A DNA stretch of 64,000 nt from Allolobophora icterica. Taxonomy: Eukaryota > Annelida > Clitellata > Crassiclitellata > Lumbricidae. A program made the position numbers and the translations under genes. The notes beneath the pieces were generated by a model. That model had not been told where the DNA came from, searched no databases, and saw only the letters and a list, made by a program, of their open reading frames with translations. The stretch is from positions 12,955,088-13,019,087 of the forward strand of contig OY744610.1 of the NCBI GenBank assembly GCA_963556255.1, read 5' to 3'. Below are positions 46,970 through 58,901 of the stretch, one piece after another (within the stretch, counting starts at the first letter, position 1; every line of letters starts with the position of its first letter).

Positions 46970-48525
46970 TAGACACATGTTGCTTCCTCTTGGGTTTAGT
47001 ATCCCATTGGTCTAGCGGCTGTATGATCGTCAAATGAATAATATGGTTGACTTCAATTATATTAACATCTTTATGTTGGCAAATAGAAAGGTTCATTTCA
47101 TTTTGGTACTGAAATAATGGCCGTCACCTGGACAATAGGGTGGAGTAACAAATGAAGTTAGTATTTCAGAATCGGAAGGATATGCAAAAGTTGTCTACTC
47201 TGGTTCCGACACTAGACATTGAAAGTACCGTCGAATAATACTATAGACTTCAGAAGCTTGCGCAACTGTGGAAGGGAGAAACTGAGGAGTAGGGTGGAGT
47301 GAAAAAATGAAATTAACATTTCAGAATCGGCAGGGTGTGCACAATAGTCTACTATGCCCAGTAGCCTGCATATAAAATAATGCTGGATTTGGTTATATTC
47401 TTGAGGTGCCCCAAAGCCATCCAAAACACACGAATTGCCGAAACTTTGCATTGACGGCCTGGTTTTTTTATACATGCAATATGATGTTTTTTCACTACTG
47501 TGATTTTATTTTGGTGATGTCTTTTGCAAATATATTGAAAACTGAAAGGTAGACTATAAGAATGCAGTCAAAAAGCCAAAATCAATACAAACTAGTATCT
47601 GTCCGATATATTGGTGTTCCTTCAGAATTGTCTTTCAACATGTGCTGACATGACGGAGTTCTTTCCAATTGTTCCTGATGACAGCAAGCGAGATGAAACA
47701 GTTATGAGTCCAGCAATAGCAGATGCAAACAACTCTGAGTGCTCTGGCAATGGTATGTGACAGATACCATATTTCTGATCGAAGAGCTGCTAGACTAGTG
47801 CACGAAGATGACATATCGCAGTCATCAACATGAGTAAAATTTAGAAAATATTTGCACTCCAGTGAACCAGAAATCCATAACAGGGACATAGTTTGATGGA
47901 AGGAAAGACAAGACTAAGGTGTAGGTGAGAAAGGGAAGACGGTTTTATCTGATTATGATAACCGAGGAGCATGTTACAATTGTGTCAGAACCCAATTCGA
48001 AACATGTATGTCATTTCAATCCATCAGCTGGAGACCCATAAAGTATACAACAATCAGATTTCCTATTGTTGGGTGCAATGGCACAAATTTGAATACTGGT
48101 AACGTGGGAGGTGTTATTCGCTTGATCGAAGTGGAGGTAGGAAGACCACTGCAGTGGCTCGTTTGTTCGTTGCATGCAAACAAATTGCCTTTGAGACATC
48201 TCCTACAGAAACTCGATGGTGTAACGTATGGTCCTAGAGCGTTGGTAAAGCAATCCAAACATGTGAAAATATACCAGTAATTCCATTTACATCAATTACA
48301 CTTGTCAATTTCCAATAATGCCGATCTAAGCACAGATCAGAAGTATGTGTACAATATTATGTCAAGATATATACCTCCTGTCACAGTCACAAATTCACTA
48401 TGAAGGTATACATGTATGCTTCAATCTGATTCCACATCGAGACTCGCATCTTCCTGAACAGAAGGTTCTCGCCATCTTAATCGAATGATTGTATTTTCAA
48501 TATACCTGTACAAAAATAGTGCTGG
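46970..48525. other. No gene recognised
   Basis: Contains two roughly 75-bp direct copies about 160 bases apart (TAGGGTGGAGTNA...TTTCAGAATCGG, near 47140 and 47290). Otherwise there is nothing I can name. The overlapping frames at 48008-48280 on both strands are not convincing. Confidence 0.45.
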
Positions 48526-48689
48526 AGATTGTAGATCTAGTACTACAAAGGAATGCGTTCTTTGGACATTCTGAGAATGTTCTGCTTGCGATGTTAGCCG
48601 ATGACAGAAGTCATAATACTAATATAACTAATAGAACTGGCATCGCTGAGGTTACTAGCTGCAAGGAAACAGTACAGACAGACAGTTCC
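48526..48689 (+). pseudogene. Left piece of a repetitive-family protein gene, split by transposon
   Basis: The plus strand reads LVLQRNAFFGHSENVLLAML and then ADDR, followed by sequence running up to the hAT-like insertion at 48690. The partner piece resumes at 51045. The pair recalls an uncharacterised, often multicopy invertebrate protein that may be mobile-element derived; this is from memory only. Confidence 0.4.
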
Positions 48690-51044
48690 CAGTGTGATTC
48701 TCCTTACAGATTTTATCTTAGTTATAGTTACAGTTATAGTTAATGGTTTTTCAGTTTAGTTATAGTTACAGTTATAGTTAGTATTATTTTTTAGTTATAG
48801 TTATAGTTATAGTTACTGGGCTTTTATTTTAGTTAATTTTAGTTAGTACATAGTTACAACAAGCCTCAATGGTGCTCCGCTTGGTCCCTATTGGGTCATC
48901 GATCAATTATGTCAAGAAAATTTTGGCTGTTTTTGAGCTCATCCCCCTTACCAACAACCGTCAAACATTCAAGGACTTCCTAACAAAATTATGTCATAGA
49001 AAATTACCCCACCCAGAAAATTTATATGACTCTAACAAATGTATAAAAAACTGAAATTGTCGAAAAAACAAATGTTATTCAGATTTGAATTTTATACTTA
49101 GTGGCAACAGTACATTTGGAATCACGGTCTGTCACAGATATTTAATGGATTTTTTCCATTAACACAATCTCGTTTTCTTTTAAATGTGTATTCAATTCGA
49201 TTTTTATTATGAACATTTCTAATTTGAACATGAACATGGTAACATTTTTATAATATTCCTTTTAACATAGAAAATTAAAATCAAAACTCTTTAAAATTAA
49301 CAATCGAAAGAAAAATTATCTTCCCATCATTAAGAAACTCGAAATAATTTATTAGATTTTCGAAAAGAACCTATGATATTCGCAAAGAGAATATGCAGCA
49401 TTTTCTCATTTTATCTGGGAAAAATAAACAGGATAATTTAAAACGATATCATTAAAATATCGATATTGCACCTTTTATTTCATTAACGAAAATAGCGATG
49501 CATTTTCGTTAGTGCTATTTTCGTTATAGTTATAGTTAATGACATAGGCGTAGGGGAGATTTCAGTGGTGGGGGTCAAGATTTTACTTATGCCCGAAAAA
49601 AATAAATTCCGAATAATTGGCTTCGTGCATTTATATAGTCACTCATGTCCCGTCTCTCTAGACCAGCACAGCGTTTCTGTTCTTGCATCTACCAAAAGTC
49701 TCAATAATGTCGTTCATCTGCAGAACTGCATTTGTAGTTGCACGTTCAATGTTGATAATCGCATTATTATTGAGTCTATCTTGCCCCATATTTGTGGCAC
49801 CATCAAAGCACTTGGCGACAAATTCTTGCTGTAGGCCTATCGTCATTTTCATGGAAAACAGTCTTCACCAGTGTGTATAGTGACTGGCCATATGTGGAAC
49901 CGGTGGCGTAGAATCCAACAAATGATTCCGTCGCCATACCGTCAGACACTTACTTGCTATATCCTGCTTATATCAGATGTTTCATTTAGTATGAAACATC
50001 TTATATAAGCAGACTGTAGCAAGTAAGTGTCTGACCGTATGGGGCCACTTGCTTTAGCCTCCGATGTAATCCGCGCTCGGACAAGCTTGGCGACAATATC
50101 GAACAACTCGTTTTGATCGCTACCTGGTGAAGTCTACTGGGCATGGGCCTTTGCTTGGCTCTTCAGTTTATCGGCAAACAACGGGTTGTCTCTGCTTCGC
50201 ATATGCAAAAGTTCAAGGAAATTTCGTCGGTTGATAGCAGAGACCTGACCAAGTCCATTCTATCCTCTACATGGCCACTTTGAGCAACGTTCAGTTGAGC
50301 ATTGAAAATTATACACTCAATAGTAGGGTGATTCACGCCAAAATGGGAAAATATTTTTTGGCTGATTGGCCGACATAGTAGATTATTTTGTTCCTCTGGT
50401 TGTTCTGAACAATACAGCAAACTTTATTGTAATCTATGAATGTTTATTGGTTGCTCAATACCCTGAAATTCGAGACATGGTCCCACGTGGAGAAAGCAAT
50501 GCATCTGCCATTGATGAGACACTGGAATGAATGATCTAAATAATAAATTGTGGTAAAATCATTGGGATGCATCGTTTCAGACAGAATCCAGAATTGCACG
50601 CTGAAAAGTGGAGTGCAACAGAACTTGAATTCTTTTCTGAAATCGGTACCCACATGTTGGATGCTATTAGTAAGTGAGTAATTAAGTAATTATTTATTAC
50701 ATCAATGAATAAAGCTGTAAATGTTATGGTAGTTTGCGAGCTAGTATGGCTACTAATAGTTCAATAACTTACTATTCCAATTCGGGCAAGTTGGAGCATA
50801 CTTTTCCGATTCGGGCAAGTTGGAGCTAGTTTATTGACTTTATTCAGAATTTCCCCCGGCGCCTACTTGCCCGAAAAACAGGAACGCCCGAAATTTGGGG
50901 GGCACTTGCCCTCCCTGACCCCCCGCCTCCTACGCCTATGGTTAATGATATTTTTAGTTACAGTTATAGTAATCGTTAACGACATCATTTTTTGTTCGTT
51001 AACGAACATTTTCGTTATCGTTAACGTTAACGAGAATCACACTG
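48690..51044. mobile_element. hAT-like element (outer), with satellite-like body
   Basis: Perfect 13-base terminal inverted repeats CAGTGTGATTCTC (48690-48702) and GAGAATCACACTG (51032-51044), flanked by the perfect 8-bp target duplication ACAGTTCC (48682-48689 and 51045-51052). The body is made of TTAGTTATAGTTACAG-type and CGTTAACGAAAA-type repeats with no frame. A second element (49543-50940) is nested inside it. Without the nested element it is about 950 bp, a non-autonomous hAT. Confidence 0.9.
49543..50940 (-). mobile_element. hAT element (inner, nested) with transposase remnants
   Basis: The ends CATAGGCGTAGG and CCTACGCCTATG are inverted, and the flanks carry the perfect 8-bp target duplication GTTAATGA (49535-49542 and 50941-50948). 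Minus-strand fragments look like hAT transposase: CFDGATNMGQ (about 49800), a NELFDIVAKLVRARI-type segment and an AINRRNFLELLH-like segment near 50180-50230. All are in broken frames. A long hairpin lies inside (about 49948-50035). Confidence 0.88.
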
Positions 51045-51336
51045 ACAGTTCCGCGTGCCAACTTTGAGCTTTGCTGCTACAGACTATCTTTACGTAATAA
51101 GTTGGAAAGAAACCGACAGATGTGAACCTCCTCTTACAAGGCTGCTGTCAGATGAAGAAATTCTTGAACTTGTCAAGAAGAGGAACACGGCTGAACCATT
51201 ATTGAATTATCAAAGATTCCTTGTCATAGCAACTGAGAGATGTTTCAGACTTGCAGCTGAAGCGTCATCCTCTGTGTGTAATGAAAATCAGAGATGGATT
51301 AATACGGGCCAGACTAGAATCATGAAACTTAATTAA
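51045..51336 (+). pseudogene. Right piece of the split repetitive-family protein gene
   Basis: The frame reads FRVPTLSFAATDYLYVISWK, then EPPLTRLLSDEEILELVKK, then LVIATERCFRLAAEASSSVC and NTGQTRIMKLN before TAA 51334-51336. The 'EPPLTR.LSDE.IL' and 'A.ER..RL..EASS.VC' blocks are the C-terminal end of the same family as 48526-48689. It is interrupted by the outer hAT insertion, and other indels are likely. Confidence 0.45.
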
Positions 51337-51785
51337 AACGTTTGATACAAAATCAGATTTTATCTAGTGTTTATGTTCTAGTAATTTTGCGAATTTTATT
51401 CTTTTCGTATCACTGATGTTACAGCATAAGCCTATTATATACTGGGCTACACTAGTACATAGTGGTAGTAGTAGTAGCAGTAATAATAATAATAAATATA
51501 TCAACATTAGTCAACATTAATCACACTGTAAGCTTTTAGCTTAAATGAACATGACATAGATGTTTATACCTATCTGGCGCTCAGAGTAGCCTGGCACTGT
51601 TGATCTTCCATACGACAATGTGTCCATCTGAGTAGGCCATATCATGTAGAAAGTCTTTTTCAGATGTGCGAAGGTTGGCTATCGTCCTCCAGCATCTTCT
51701 GTGGATGAACTTCACCACATACTGTCCCTAAAGACGTAGATTGATTTCACTTCCTACTTTAATATTAGGTGTGCATGTTTTCGTC

Positions 51786-51877
51786 CTGATTCAAACAACA
51801 ACAACAACAACAAGAACATAGTATTTATAAAGATAATAACAATAATAATAATAATAAAAACAACAACAACAATAATG

Positions 51878-51966
<89 letters not shown>
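51786..51966. repeat. (AAC)n(AAT)n microsatellite
   Basis: CAA/AAC units, then about 40 AAT units. Confidence 0.97.
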
Positions 51967-51969
<3 letters not shown>

Positions 51970-52855
51970 AATTGAGTGAAACACTGGACAATACCGGAAC
52001 AATATTCTTGGACATCATTAATGGCGACTGTCTCTCACACCCGACTGATTTTGCATTCATAATGGCCGTCCACTGATGGAGTCTGGGAAGATGACGCTTT
52101 TGAAGGGAATCTAGAAGTGGCAGCTTTGAACATTCCTAGGATGGAAGTGGCTATGATCGAAAATTAAATACCGATTAATCCAAGAGTTAAATCGAATTAA
52201 ATAGCAGAACGGAATTAAGTGCGCGAGCACAAAGAACTCTTAGGTCAAATTAAAGATAAACAATCAGCCATCTGGAATGGAGCGTCGAATGGGATTCTGG
52301 GATGGAGGTGGAGTTGTAAATGACAGAGGGGATGATTCAGGGACAGGGAGTAAGGCAGGTGAGAAGTAAAGGGCGAGGACATGTAGGGTCACGGAAGCGG
52401 TCTGCGATGCAAGTAGGAGGAGTTACAAGCCGGGGAATCTAAGGTATCATAGAGGACGGCATAAGTGAAAGGGATATAAGAAAGATAGCCAGGGAAATGG
52501 GACGGGGGCTATTTAGTGCGTGGCTAAAGGACGTCTGGTACGCGCAGAATCGCACACGACATGGACGAAGAGATCAGACCTAGGTCCATGGCACTTTGAT
52601 CACGCTCGAACTTTGAAGGAAATGTATGTTGAAGTGGAAGTCAAGAAGTCTTGGTCAATAACGTTCGTCTCCGTACAGAGGTCTAAAAGGGTATCCGCCT
52701 TCACAACAAGCAGCATAAGCATCAGAAACATGTCATAAATCAGTGCTACACACCCATCCACACCTCTTTTAAGTTAAATATATGCTTGCAGTTAGAAGAG
52801 CAACCATTAAGCTAGCCATGAGGCAGCCATGGGTATGAAGGGAAAACAAGCTCAT
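51967..52855. other. No gene recognised
   Basis: Purine-rich segments near 52260-52540 could be old retroelement sequence. No domain can be named. Confidence 0.4.
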
Positions 52856-52859
52856 TTTT

Positions 52860-53045
52860 TTAGCCTTGGCATGCGAGCGGTTGGTTAGTCCTCTCCCTCG
52901 CCGTCTGATCTTCTCAACCACAGTGTCTGGTCATTGTACTCATTATAGCTAAGGTGGAATAGAAATCTCGAGACAAATTTCAGCTCTGCAGGATTTGAAT
53001 CTCCGACCTGACGACTGACAGTCCAGCACTAGACCAACGTGCAAC
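52860..53045 (-). mobile_element. tRNA-derived SINE-like repeat
   Basis: The minus strand from about 53043 reads GTTGGTCTAGTGCTGGACTG (A-box region), GTCAGTCGTCAGGTCGG, then AGATTCAAATCCTGC (B box), giving a tRNA-like head about 65 bases long. A body of about 120 bases runs to 52860. A functional tRNA is unlikely because the acceptor pairing is poor. Confidence 0.5.
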
Positions 53046-53204
53046 CTACTATTAAATAAGAGACCTTTCTTCCGTTATTGTAGAGGAGGCCACTTGTATT
53101 TCAACCTCCAGTCAACCGAGACCAATAATCACGAAGCTGACTTGTAAGCGGCTGATGGTATCAGTCGATAGACATCGGGTTTTGTCATAGCATCGCAAGT
53201 ATGA

Positions 53205-53410
53205 AAATATGGAGGAAGAGAAGATGGAGAGAAGGAGGATGGGTAGGAGGAAGAAGAGGAGGAGAAGGAAGAGGAGGACGTGGAGAAGGAGGAAGAATAG
53301 GTGGAGAAAGAGGAAGAGGATGGGGAAAAGGAAGAGTAGGAAGAGAACGAAGATGGGTAGGAGGAGGAGGAGGAGGAGAAAGAGGAAGAGCTGGAGGAAG
53401 AGGGGAAGAC
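53205..53410. repeat. (GGA/GAA)n purine tract
   Basis: About 200 bases of nearly pure GAGGA and GGAAGA. Frames on both strands are low-complexity. Confidence 0.95.
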
Positions 53411-54535
53411 TGTTGTCCCTGCGGTAGCTGAGTCTCGGGGTTACTGCAGGGACTCGAAGACGAGGGCTCCGCTGGACGCGAAGCAGTCCGCGCCCAATGG
53501 AAACGACATTTGTGACGTGTGACCGGCATCGGAAAGAGGATTCCCACAGGAAAGAGATCGTTTGATTGTAGGTAATACAAACCTTCAAAGAACCAGGTAG
53601 AAATCGGTATACGGACCATTGGTCATAGGCTTCTTGGTCATAGGCTGATTGGTCATAGGCTTATTGGTCCAGTGCGTCACGCTGCCGGCGCCCCTGCGTA
53701 TTCGACGATGAAAATAGTACTTACATATTATACTGTAAAGCTTCCAATTACAATTATAGTTGACCCATAGTGACTAATTTTTTGAGCCTATAGACTTTGT
53801 TTTTCAAGATACTAGTAGTCAAAGCGTTTTCAATTTAAAATTCTTATTTGCATATTACATTCATCTCTTCAAGTGTTAGAGACATTTTCTTTTGTCTATT
53901 CAAATAAGGTCTCTAAGCTTAGCCCATATCTGCTCATCGCACGCTTACTCTTTCACACTAGGCAGAATATAAGGTCAAAGTCTTCTATATGGCTTCTATG
54001 AAAACATTATTTTAATAATCAATCGCTAGTTGAGTCATAGACATTCTACGATGAATTGATCGCTACAGTGTCTGAGTTAATACGTACATGCAGCTAGAAA
54101 ACCACATTCCTCATCACACGCCTCTTGCTCTTTCTCCTTCTCATCCTTCATCGCTCGCTTTCTCGTACTGCTTAAATCTGCCTTAAGCATTTATTGATAA
54201 CTAAACGTCGATTTCTTCCCAAGTACCATAGGAGAGGCGTTCTATGCAACGAATTTTAATGACCTACGCTTAGACGCCTTTAAATTGTTGTTCACAATGT
54301 CATGTAAATCTTATTTTCGTTCATTCGTTAAATAAATATAGAATATTATCTCAAAGTTATAGCAATGTGTCCACAATATTAAAGGTTTGTGCTACCACCT
54401 GGCATGCTAATGATGTTATTGACACAGCGATGTTATCGTCAAAGGTCGGGACGTAGGCCTACTAAACTGGCTTCAACGGGAAACATAAATCTTGCCAAAT
54501 AAGAATATCTTCAGGTGATAATTTGCCACAGACTC
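53411..54535. other. No gene recognised; 5' flank of the Ig gene
   Basis: Three copies of TTGGTCATAGGCT at about 53620-53665. The rest, up to the signal-peptide exon, is AT-rich. I could not define a promoter. Confidence 0.45.
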
Positions 54536-54538
54536 AAC

Positions 54539-54605
54539 ATGGGAAATGTTCAGTTAATGTTCCTTCTGCTCTTTGCTTGCGTTCTCTTTCTACCAAAAAC
54601 AAAAG
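54539..54605 (+). CDS. Signal-peptide exon of the Ig-mucin gene
   Basis: ATG 54539 starts MGNVQLMFLLLFACVLFLPK, a textbook secretory signal peptide with a short polar lead and a Leu/Phe-rich core. The exon ends AAAAG|GTAAGT (donor 54606) in phase 1, which joins in frame to the first Ig exon. Confidence 0.8.
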
Positions 54606-54998
54606 GTAAGTCATTCACATATTACCCAATTTTCCCAAAATGCCTATTATTATCTGTAGAAAACGTGCAACACAGTCGCTGGATAGCCCTCAACTCTCAC
54701 TGAGCTGAATGAGATATTTCTAAAATCAGTGACTCACGCTGTCAATCAAATCAACAGGATATCTAGGGATCTCAGATTGTCATGCTACTTCAGCCTACCG
54801 TTAATGACTGTATTTATTAAACAAGTTTATATGAAACTTGTTTAAGCTGAAATAGCTTATTTATTAAATGGGTCCTGCGATGCATCACCTGTGATCTTAC
54901 AGTGCGAATTACAGCGTGCTGAATCTATCTGATTCTGTACTTTTCGGCGAACATTCAATCCGAAAGTATACCAATATTGCCAGAAATCTGTGTTTCAG

Positions 54999-55325
54999 GT
55001 ACATACGAGCAATGTCTGAGGTCGCTAAGAAATACCGTTGTTTACGAGGGAACACAGGATACGATGATGACCTGTGCAGCTGGATCTAATGGTTTGGCGT
55101 GGTCGGTCAGGCCAACTTCAGACCCGATTACAACATATCAAATCACTAATTTTACTGGCGTTGTTAATGCAACTTTAAAAGGACTCTACGAAGTTGACGA
55201 AAATGGTTTAATTATACTCAACGCTACTGCAAATAAAACCGAAAGACCGATAGCTGCTGCAGGAGGATACATAGTTGAATTTGCAAACAGCACCAAGAAG
55301 ATCGCCGCAAAATTGATTGTCATTC
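54999..55325 (+). CDS. Ig-like domain A, module 1
   Basis: Acceptor CTGTGTTTCAG, donor C|GTAAGC, phase 1-1, 327 bases. It encodes TYEQCLRSLRNTVVYEG, then MMTCAAGSNGLAWSVRP (B-strand Cys and C-strand Trp), then GLIILNATANKTER and GGYIVEFANS before the closing strand. It looks like an Ig fold, but where the F-strand Cys is expected (Y-x-C) it has Val. A conserved Cys near the N-terminus (EQC) may pair with the B-strand Cys instead. Several N-glycosylation sites are visible (NFT, NAT, NKT, NST). The second-module copy has the same length and features. It is an extracellular domain of unknown ligand. Confidence 0.8.
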
Positions 55326-56248
55326 GTAAGCAAACTGATTTTTCACCTTCATGATTCATATAATTTCAATAACATTCAACACATTCTATACAACGATTAC
55401 ACATCTTTTGGAAATGGACTGTAACAGAAAATATTAATTTGCTGACATTATTCTCACACACTTACCAAAAATCCCAAGAAGGACAGCACGCAGAGCTAGG
55501 TTAAATTTTTTTAAATACAACATTCATCAGAAAGACTGAAAATATAAACTCCTTCGTCAAAGACAACTCAAGTAACTTTTCAACTCTTCTTAAGTTGCGC
55601 CATTTTAACCAATGTTCAGCACCATTTTTTTTACTTCGTCAATCAGAGCAGATCCGTCGGTTGAGATGAGCAGATTCAAGGAACAGAGTTAGCAGATAAA
55701 TCGAGCGGAATGAATTGTGATTGTAATTATGATTATTATCTTACATTTATAAAGCGCCACTTTAAGAATAAAAAGCCAATCGGTGACGCTTCCGAACCGC
55801 ACCATTGAAATTACTGTCGAATGACGTAGACTTAGGCTCTTCCAACTGAGAAAGGGACAGACAGGAGTTCGAGCCGCAGGTCTAGAGAAAGGCGATTCCA
55901 GCAGATGGGTCGAGTATAGGCAAAGCTTCTGGACTGAGCTTTTGCTTTTGCAGTATGCATACTATGGATAGCCAGGAGTCTATGGACAGCCGACCGAAGA
56001 TTTCCCCGACTCGGGACCGAGGAGACTGAAATGCAGAAGCCCCTAACGTTTGATGCAGCACATGCAACAAGGCATTTATTGAGCAGATATTGCGTTCATT
56101 CTGAGTGGAAAAGTTATGTGTAGAAGGGTATTGGATCAACAATTGTCATTTCAATTATATTTCGACATTAGCGCTCAACTCGTAAACAGCAATCTCTTCG
56201 GCCTGCAATAAAGCCGAGTATTAATTTAAGTGAGATTTTTCTTTCTAG
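55326..56248. other. Intron between Ig-like A and B, module 1
   Basis: Nothing recognised beyond a possible old LINE or SINE trace near 55700-55900. Confidence 0.5.
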
Positions 56249-56599
56249 GTTCTGATCCAATATGTTCCTGCAATCAGTCAGCTTCCTCCAATCAGTCAGC
56301 TTCCTCCAATCAGTCAGCTTCCTCCAAAGTCAGTATATCATGCACGGTGATTTATGCAGATCTTCCAACCTCTCCGATCGATGCAGTTATGGAATGGACA
56401 GTGAATGGTCAATTTTATACGAAAAATCAACCCATAAGAACGTGGAGTAATCCGAATGTGTGGAATTCTACATCGACCATAACTGTTCCTAACAGCAATT
56501 CTTCGACCTATGAATGTACTGTAACGTTTGCTGCCTCAATATTTTCCAGTCCTCCATATCTGGTAAAGAACTCACCTGATTTCAGTGCTACCTGCAGAG
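56249..56599 (+). CDS. Ig-like domain B, module 1
   Basis: Acceptor CTTTCTAG, donor G|GTGAGT, phase 1-1, 351 bases. A hinge with three tandem NQSASS repeats (18-bp units) precedes an Ig domain with VSISCTVIYAD (B-strand Cys), VMEWTVNGQF (Trp) and SSTYECTVTF (F-strand Y-x-C), so this one has the canonical Cys pair and Trp. N-glycosylation sites are present in the hinge and at WNSTST. It ends in FSATC. Module 2 has the same domain without the extra hinge repeats. Confidence 0.85.
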
Positions 56600-56845
56600 G
56601 TGAGTGTTCTAAAGTTTCAAGAGAAGTGTGTCAATAAAAGATTATTATCAGAAAGGTAGCAAATGAGTTTAGTCCGGATGATCCTGGGTCTTTGGGAACT
56701 TTTCTCTTGGTTACTGAACCGCAACAATAGCAATCACAACTTGACCCAAAACAGCCTTTGCATAATGATGAATGTTCTCGAACATTTTACCAAAATAATT
56801 ATTCACAAAATTCCTTTAAACATTTACAGGACATGCAAAATCAAT

Positions 56846-57964
56846 ATATCGTCTGTTTAGAGTGCAAAGGTGCTATCTCCATTTTGGTAATTTTTCAGGA
56901 GAGCAAATCTAAACTTTTGATAGTTGCTACAAATCCAATAGTTTTTATGTGATTGTGATTTATAGTCATTTGGATAATAAATTATTTCCCCAGTTGGAAT
57001 GTTGTAATTTTTTTAAATTTTGTGACGTCTCGCCTGAAAAAATGCAAAATAACAGCAAGTGACCAACGACCTCTCATGCTTGTGACAGACGATAGCACCT
57101 TTGCACATTTCAAAATATTTTCTTATCTGGAGATAGCTATAGTTTTACAACAGCTTAAATTTGCGATTAAAATTACCTTTTACAGAAAAAATACTATAAA
57201 ATAATAAATAATGATTTGTGTAAATTGCATTGATTTATTTGAACAATTTAATAGAACATTTAGAGGCTGAAAAATGTATTATTGGTACGCACTCGAAGTT
57301 CGAAACTAACGGTTAGAAATGATGTTGGCCCTTCATAATATTTTCATCTGCTTACAATAGGGTTAGGGAATCAATAATTTGCAAAATCTTTATTTATTAT
57401 TATATTCTGTGACCATAATTGATTCACTGATATCAGTTTCATGAAATTTGGATTTTACTTCAATATTTTCTCTTGACTCATGAGATTCATCGACATCACA
57501 GTTTACATCGGATTTCTATCGATAGGGGCCTACGTGAGATTCGTTGACATCAAAATTACCATGATTAGGCCTAAATGCAATAATATTTTCAGAATAGAAA
57601 GTCTAACTAATGCAAAATGTTACGAACATGATTGTTAGAAACTTGCAATATTTTCCTTTAAAATACTTTTGGATTAGTCTTCAGCACGACGCCGTACGTA
57701 GGCCTATACTAAAGTAAACCATGGAACCTATTTTTTGGTAAACACATAGTGCAGTAGCTCTATTGGAGATAGAACCTTTGCACATTTCAAAACTAGGTTG
57801 TTGGAGATAGCCCTAATATTAAAACAGTTGCTGCGTTTTTATTTACACTGTGAACGATACCACCTTTTCACAGTTCAAACATAACATTGGTAGCAACAGA
57901 ATAAAACAATAAAAAAAATTTGAAAATTTGGAGATAGCACCTTTGCACTCTAAGCAGACGATAT
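56846..57964. mobile_element. TIR element with ~36-bp ends in the Ig-gene intron
   Basis: 56846-56881 and 57929-57964 are inverted copies starting ATATCGTCTG and containing GTGCAAAGGTGCTATCTCCA. Partial copies of the terminal motif (GATAGCACCTTTGCACATTT) recur internally near 57090 and 57770. The flanks allow a TA or ATAT duplication. No transposase frame is seen. Confidence 0.7.
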
Positions 57965-58204
57965 CCAAATCTCGTCAAAGACTACATGCAGCACACAATT
58001 CTTAAACTAATCTCGTAGGTAACGAGACTTAATCACTTCCACAAGTAGGCCTATAATAAGCTTTTCGAAAGAGACTCTGGTCCTGACGGTCTCTGATTCC
58101 AGAAAGTAAGTCCGTTATGCAGACGGAAAAATGATTATGTTCTGATAAACGTCAGATGTTCTTATACAGCTTTGCAAGACCTTTGTTTCCTCATTTTCAC
58201 TCAG

Positions 58205-58408
58205 TATGCGGTAGAACAACAGCTGCAACAGCAACCGGAAAAATTACAACTATTCGTCCAACATCGACAACTGAACCAACCACAACTACTTTGCCAACAT
58301 CGACAACTGAACCAACTACAACTACTTTGCCAACATCGATAACTGAACCAACTACTACGACAGCATCGACAACTGAACATTCCATGACAACAACGCCAAC
58401 AAGAAAGA
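58205..58408 (+). CDS. Thr-rich mucin-like stalk, module 1
   Basis: Acceptor CATTTTCACTCAG, phase 1. It encodes a Cys then Thr/Pro-rich repeats (TSTTEPTTTTLP, repeated) for about 68 residues, a likely O-glycosylated stalk. A phase-1 donor A|GTAGGC at 58409 is plausible. If it is ignored, the frame runs to a TAG formed exactly at the edge of a MITE (58441-58443). No membrane helix is visible in module 1, so the transcript probably continues into module 2 or to exons lost or unseen. Confidence 0.75.
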
Positions 58409-58442
58409 GTAGGCCTAAGTCATCCACAAAGCTATTCACTTA

Positions 58443-58901
58443 GGGGCCGTCCATATATTACGTACGCAAAGAGGGGGGGGGTCAGATTTTGGCGATTTTG
58501 CGTACGGGTGCGTACGGGGGGGGAGGGGGGGGTGGCCGAAATGTGTACGTACGCAAAATAAATTTCGAATTATGACGTCCACATTAGCCTATTTATAACT
58601 CTGTATTGTCCTATAGTCGTCCGATGGCATTTTATTACATGATATAAAAGCCATGTGAAGTTATTCTGTGCTGTGAACGAGACACCTATAATTTGTCTAT
58701 ATTGGCCCTCACTCATCCTTCAATCTGGCCTAAAGTGCAGAGAGACACTTTCTGCGGCTGGTCTTCTCGGGGGGGGGGGGGGGGTGTGCGTCAAGCGTAC
58801 GTACGCAGGGGGGGGTGCGGAAGAAAGTACGCTTGCGTACAGGGGGGGGTAGGGGGTCCAATTTTCCCGAATTTTTGCGTACGTAATATATGGACGGCCC
58901 C
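58443..58901. mobile_element. MITE with GGGGCCGTCCATATATTACG termini
   Basis: Inverted ends GGGGCCGTCCATATATTACG / CGTAATATATGGACGGCCCC, each continuing into TACGCAAA and G-rich subterminal sequence. It is flanked by TTA on both sides (58440-58442 and 58902-58904), consistent with a 3-bp TTA duplication. No coding capacity. Confidence 0.85.

Noticed and set aside
53185..53619. Pro/Ser-rich minus-strand frame of 144 codons
   Set aside because: Mostly antisense of the purine tract. The non-repetitive part shows no domain.
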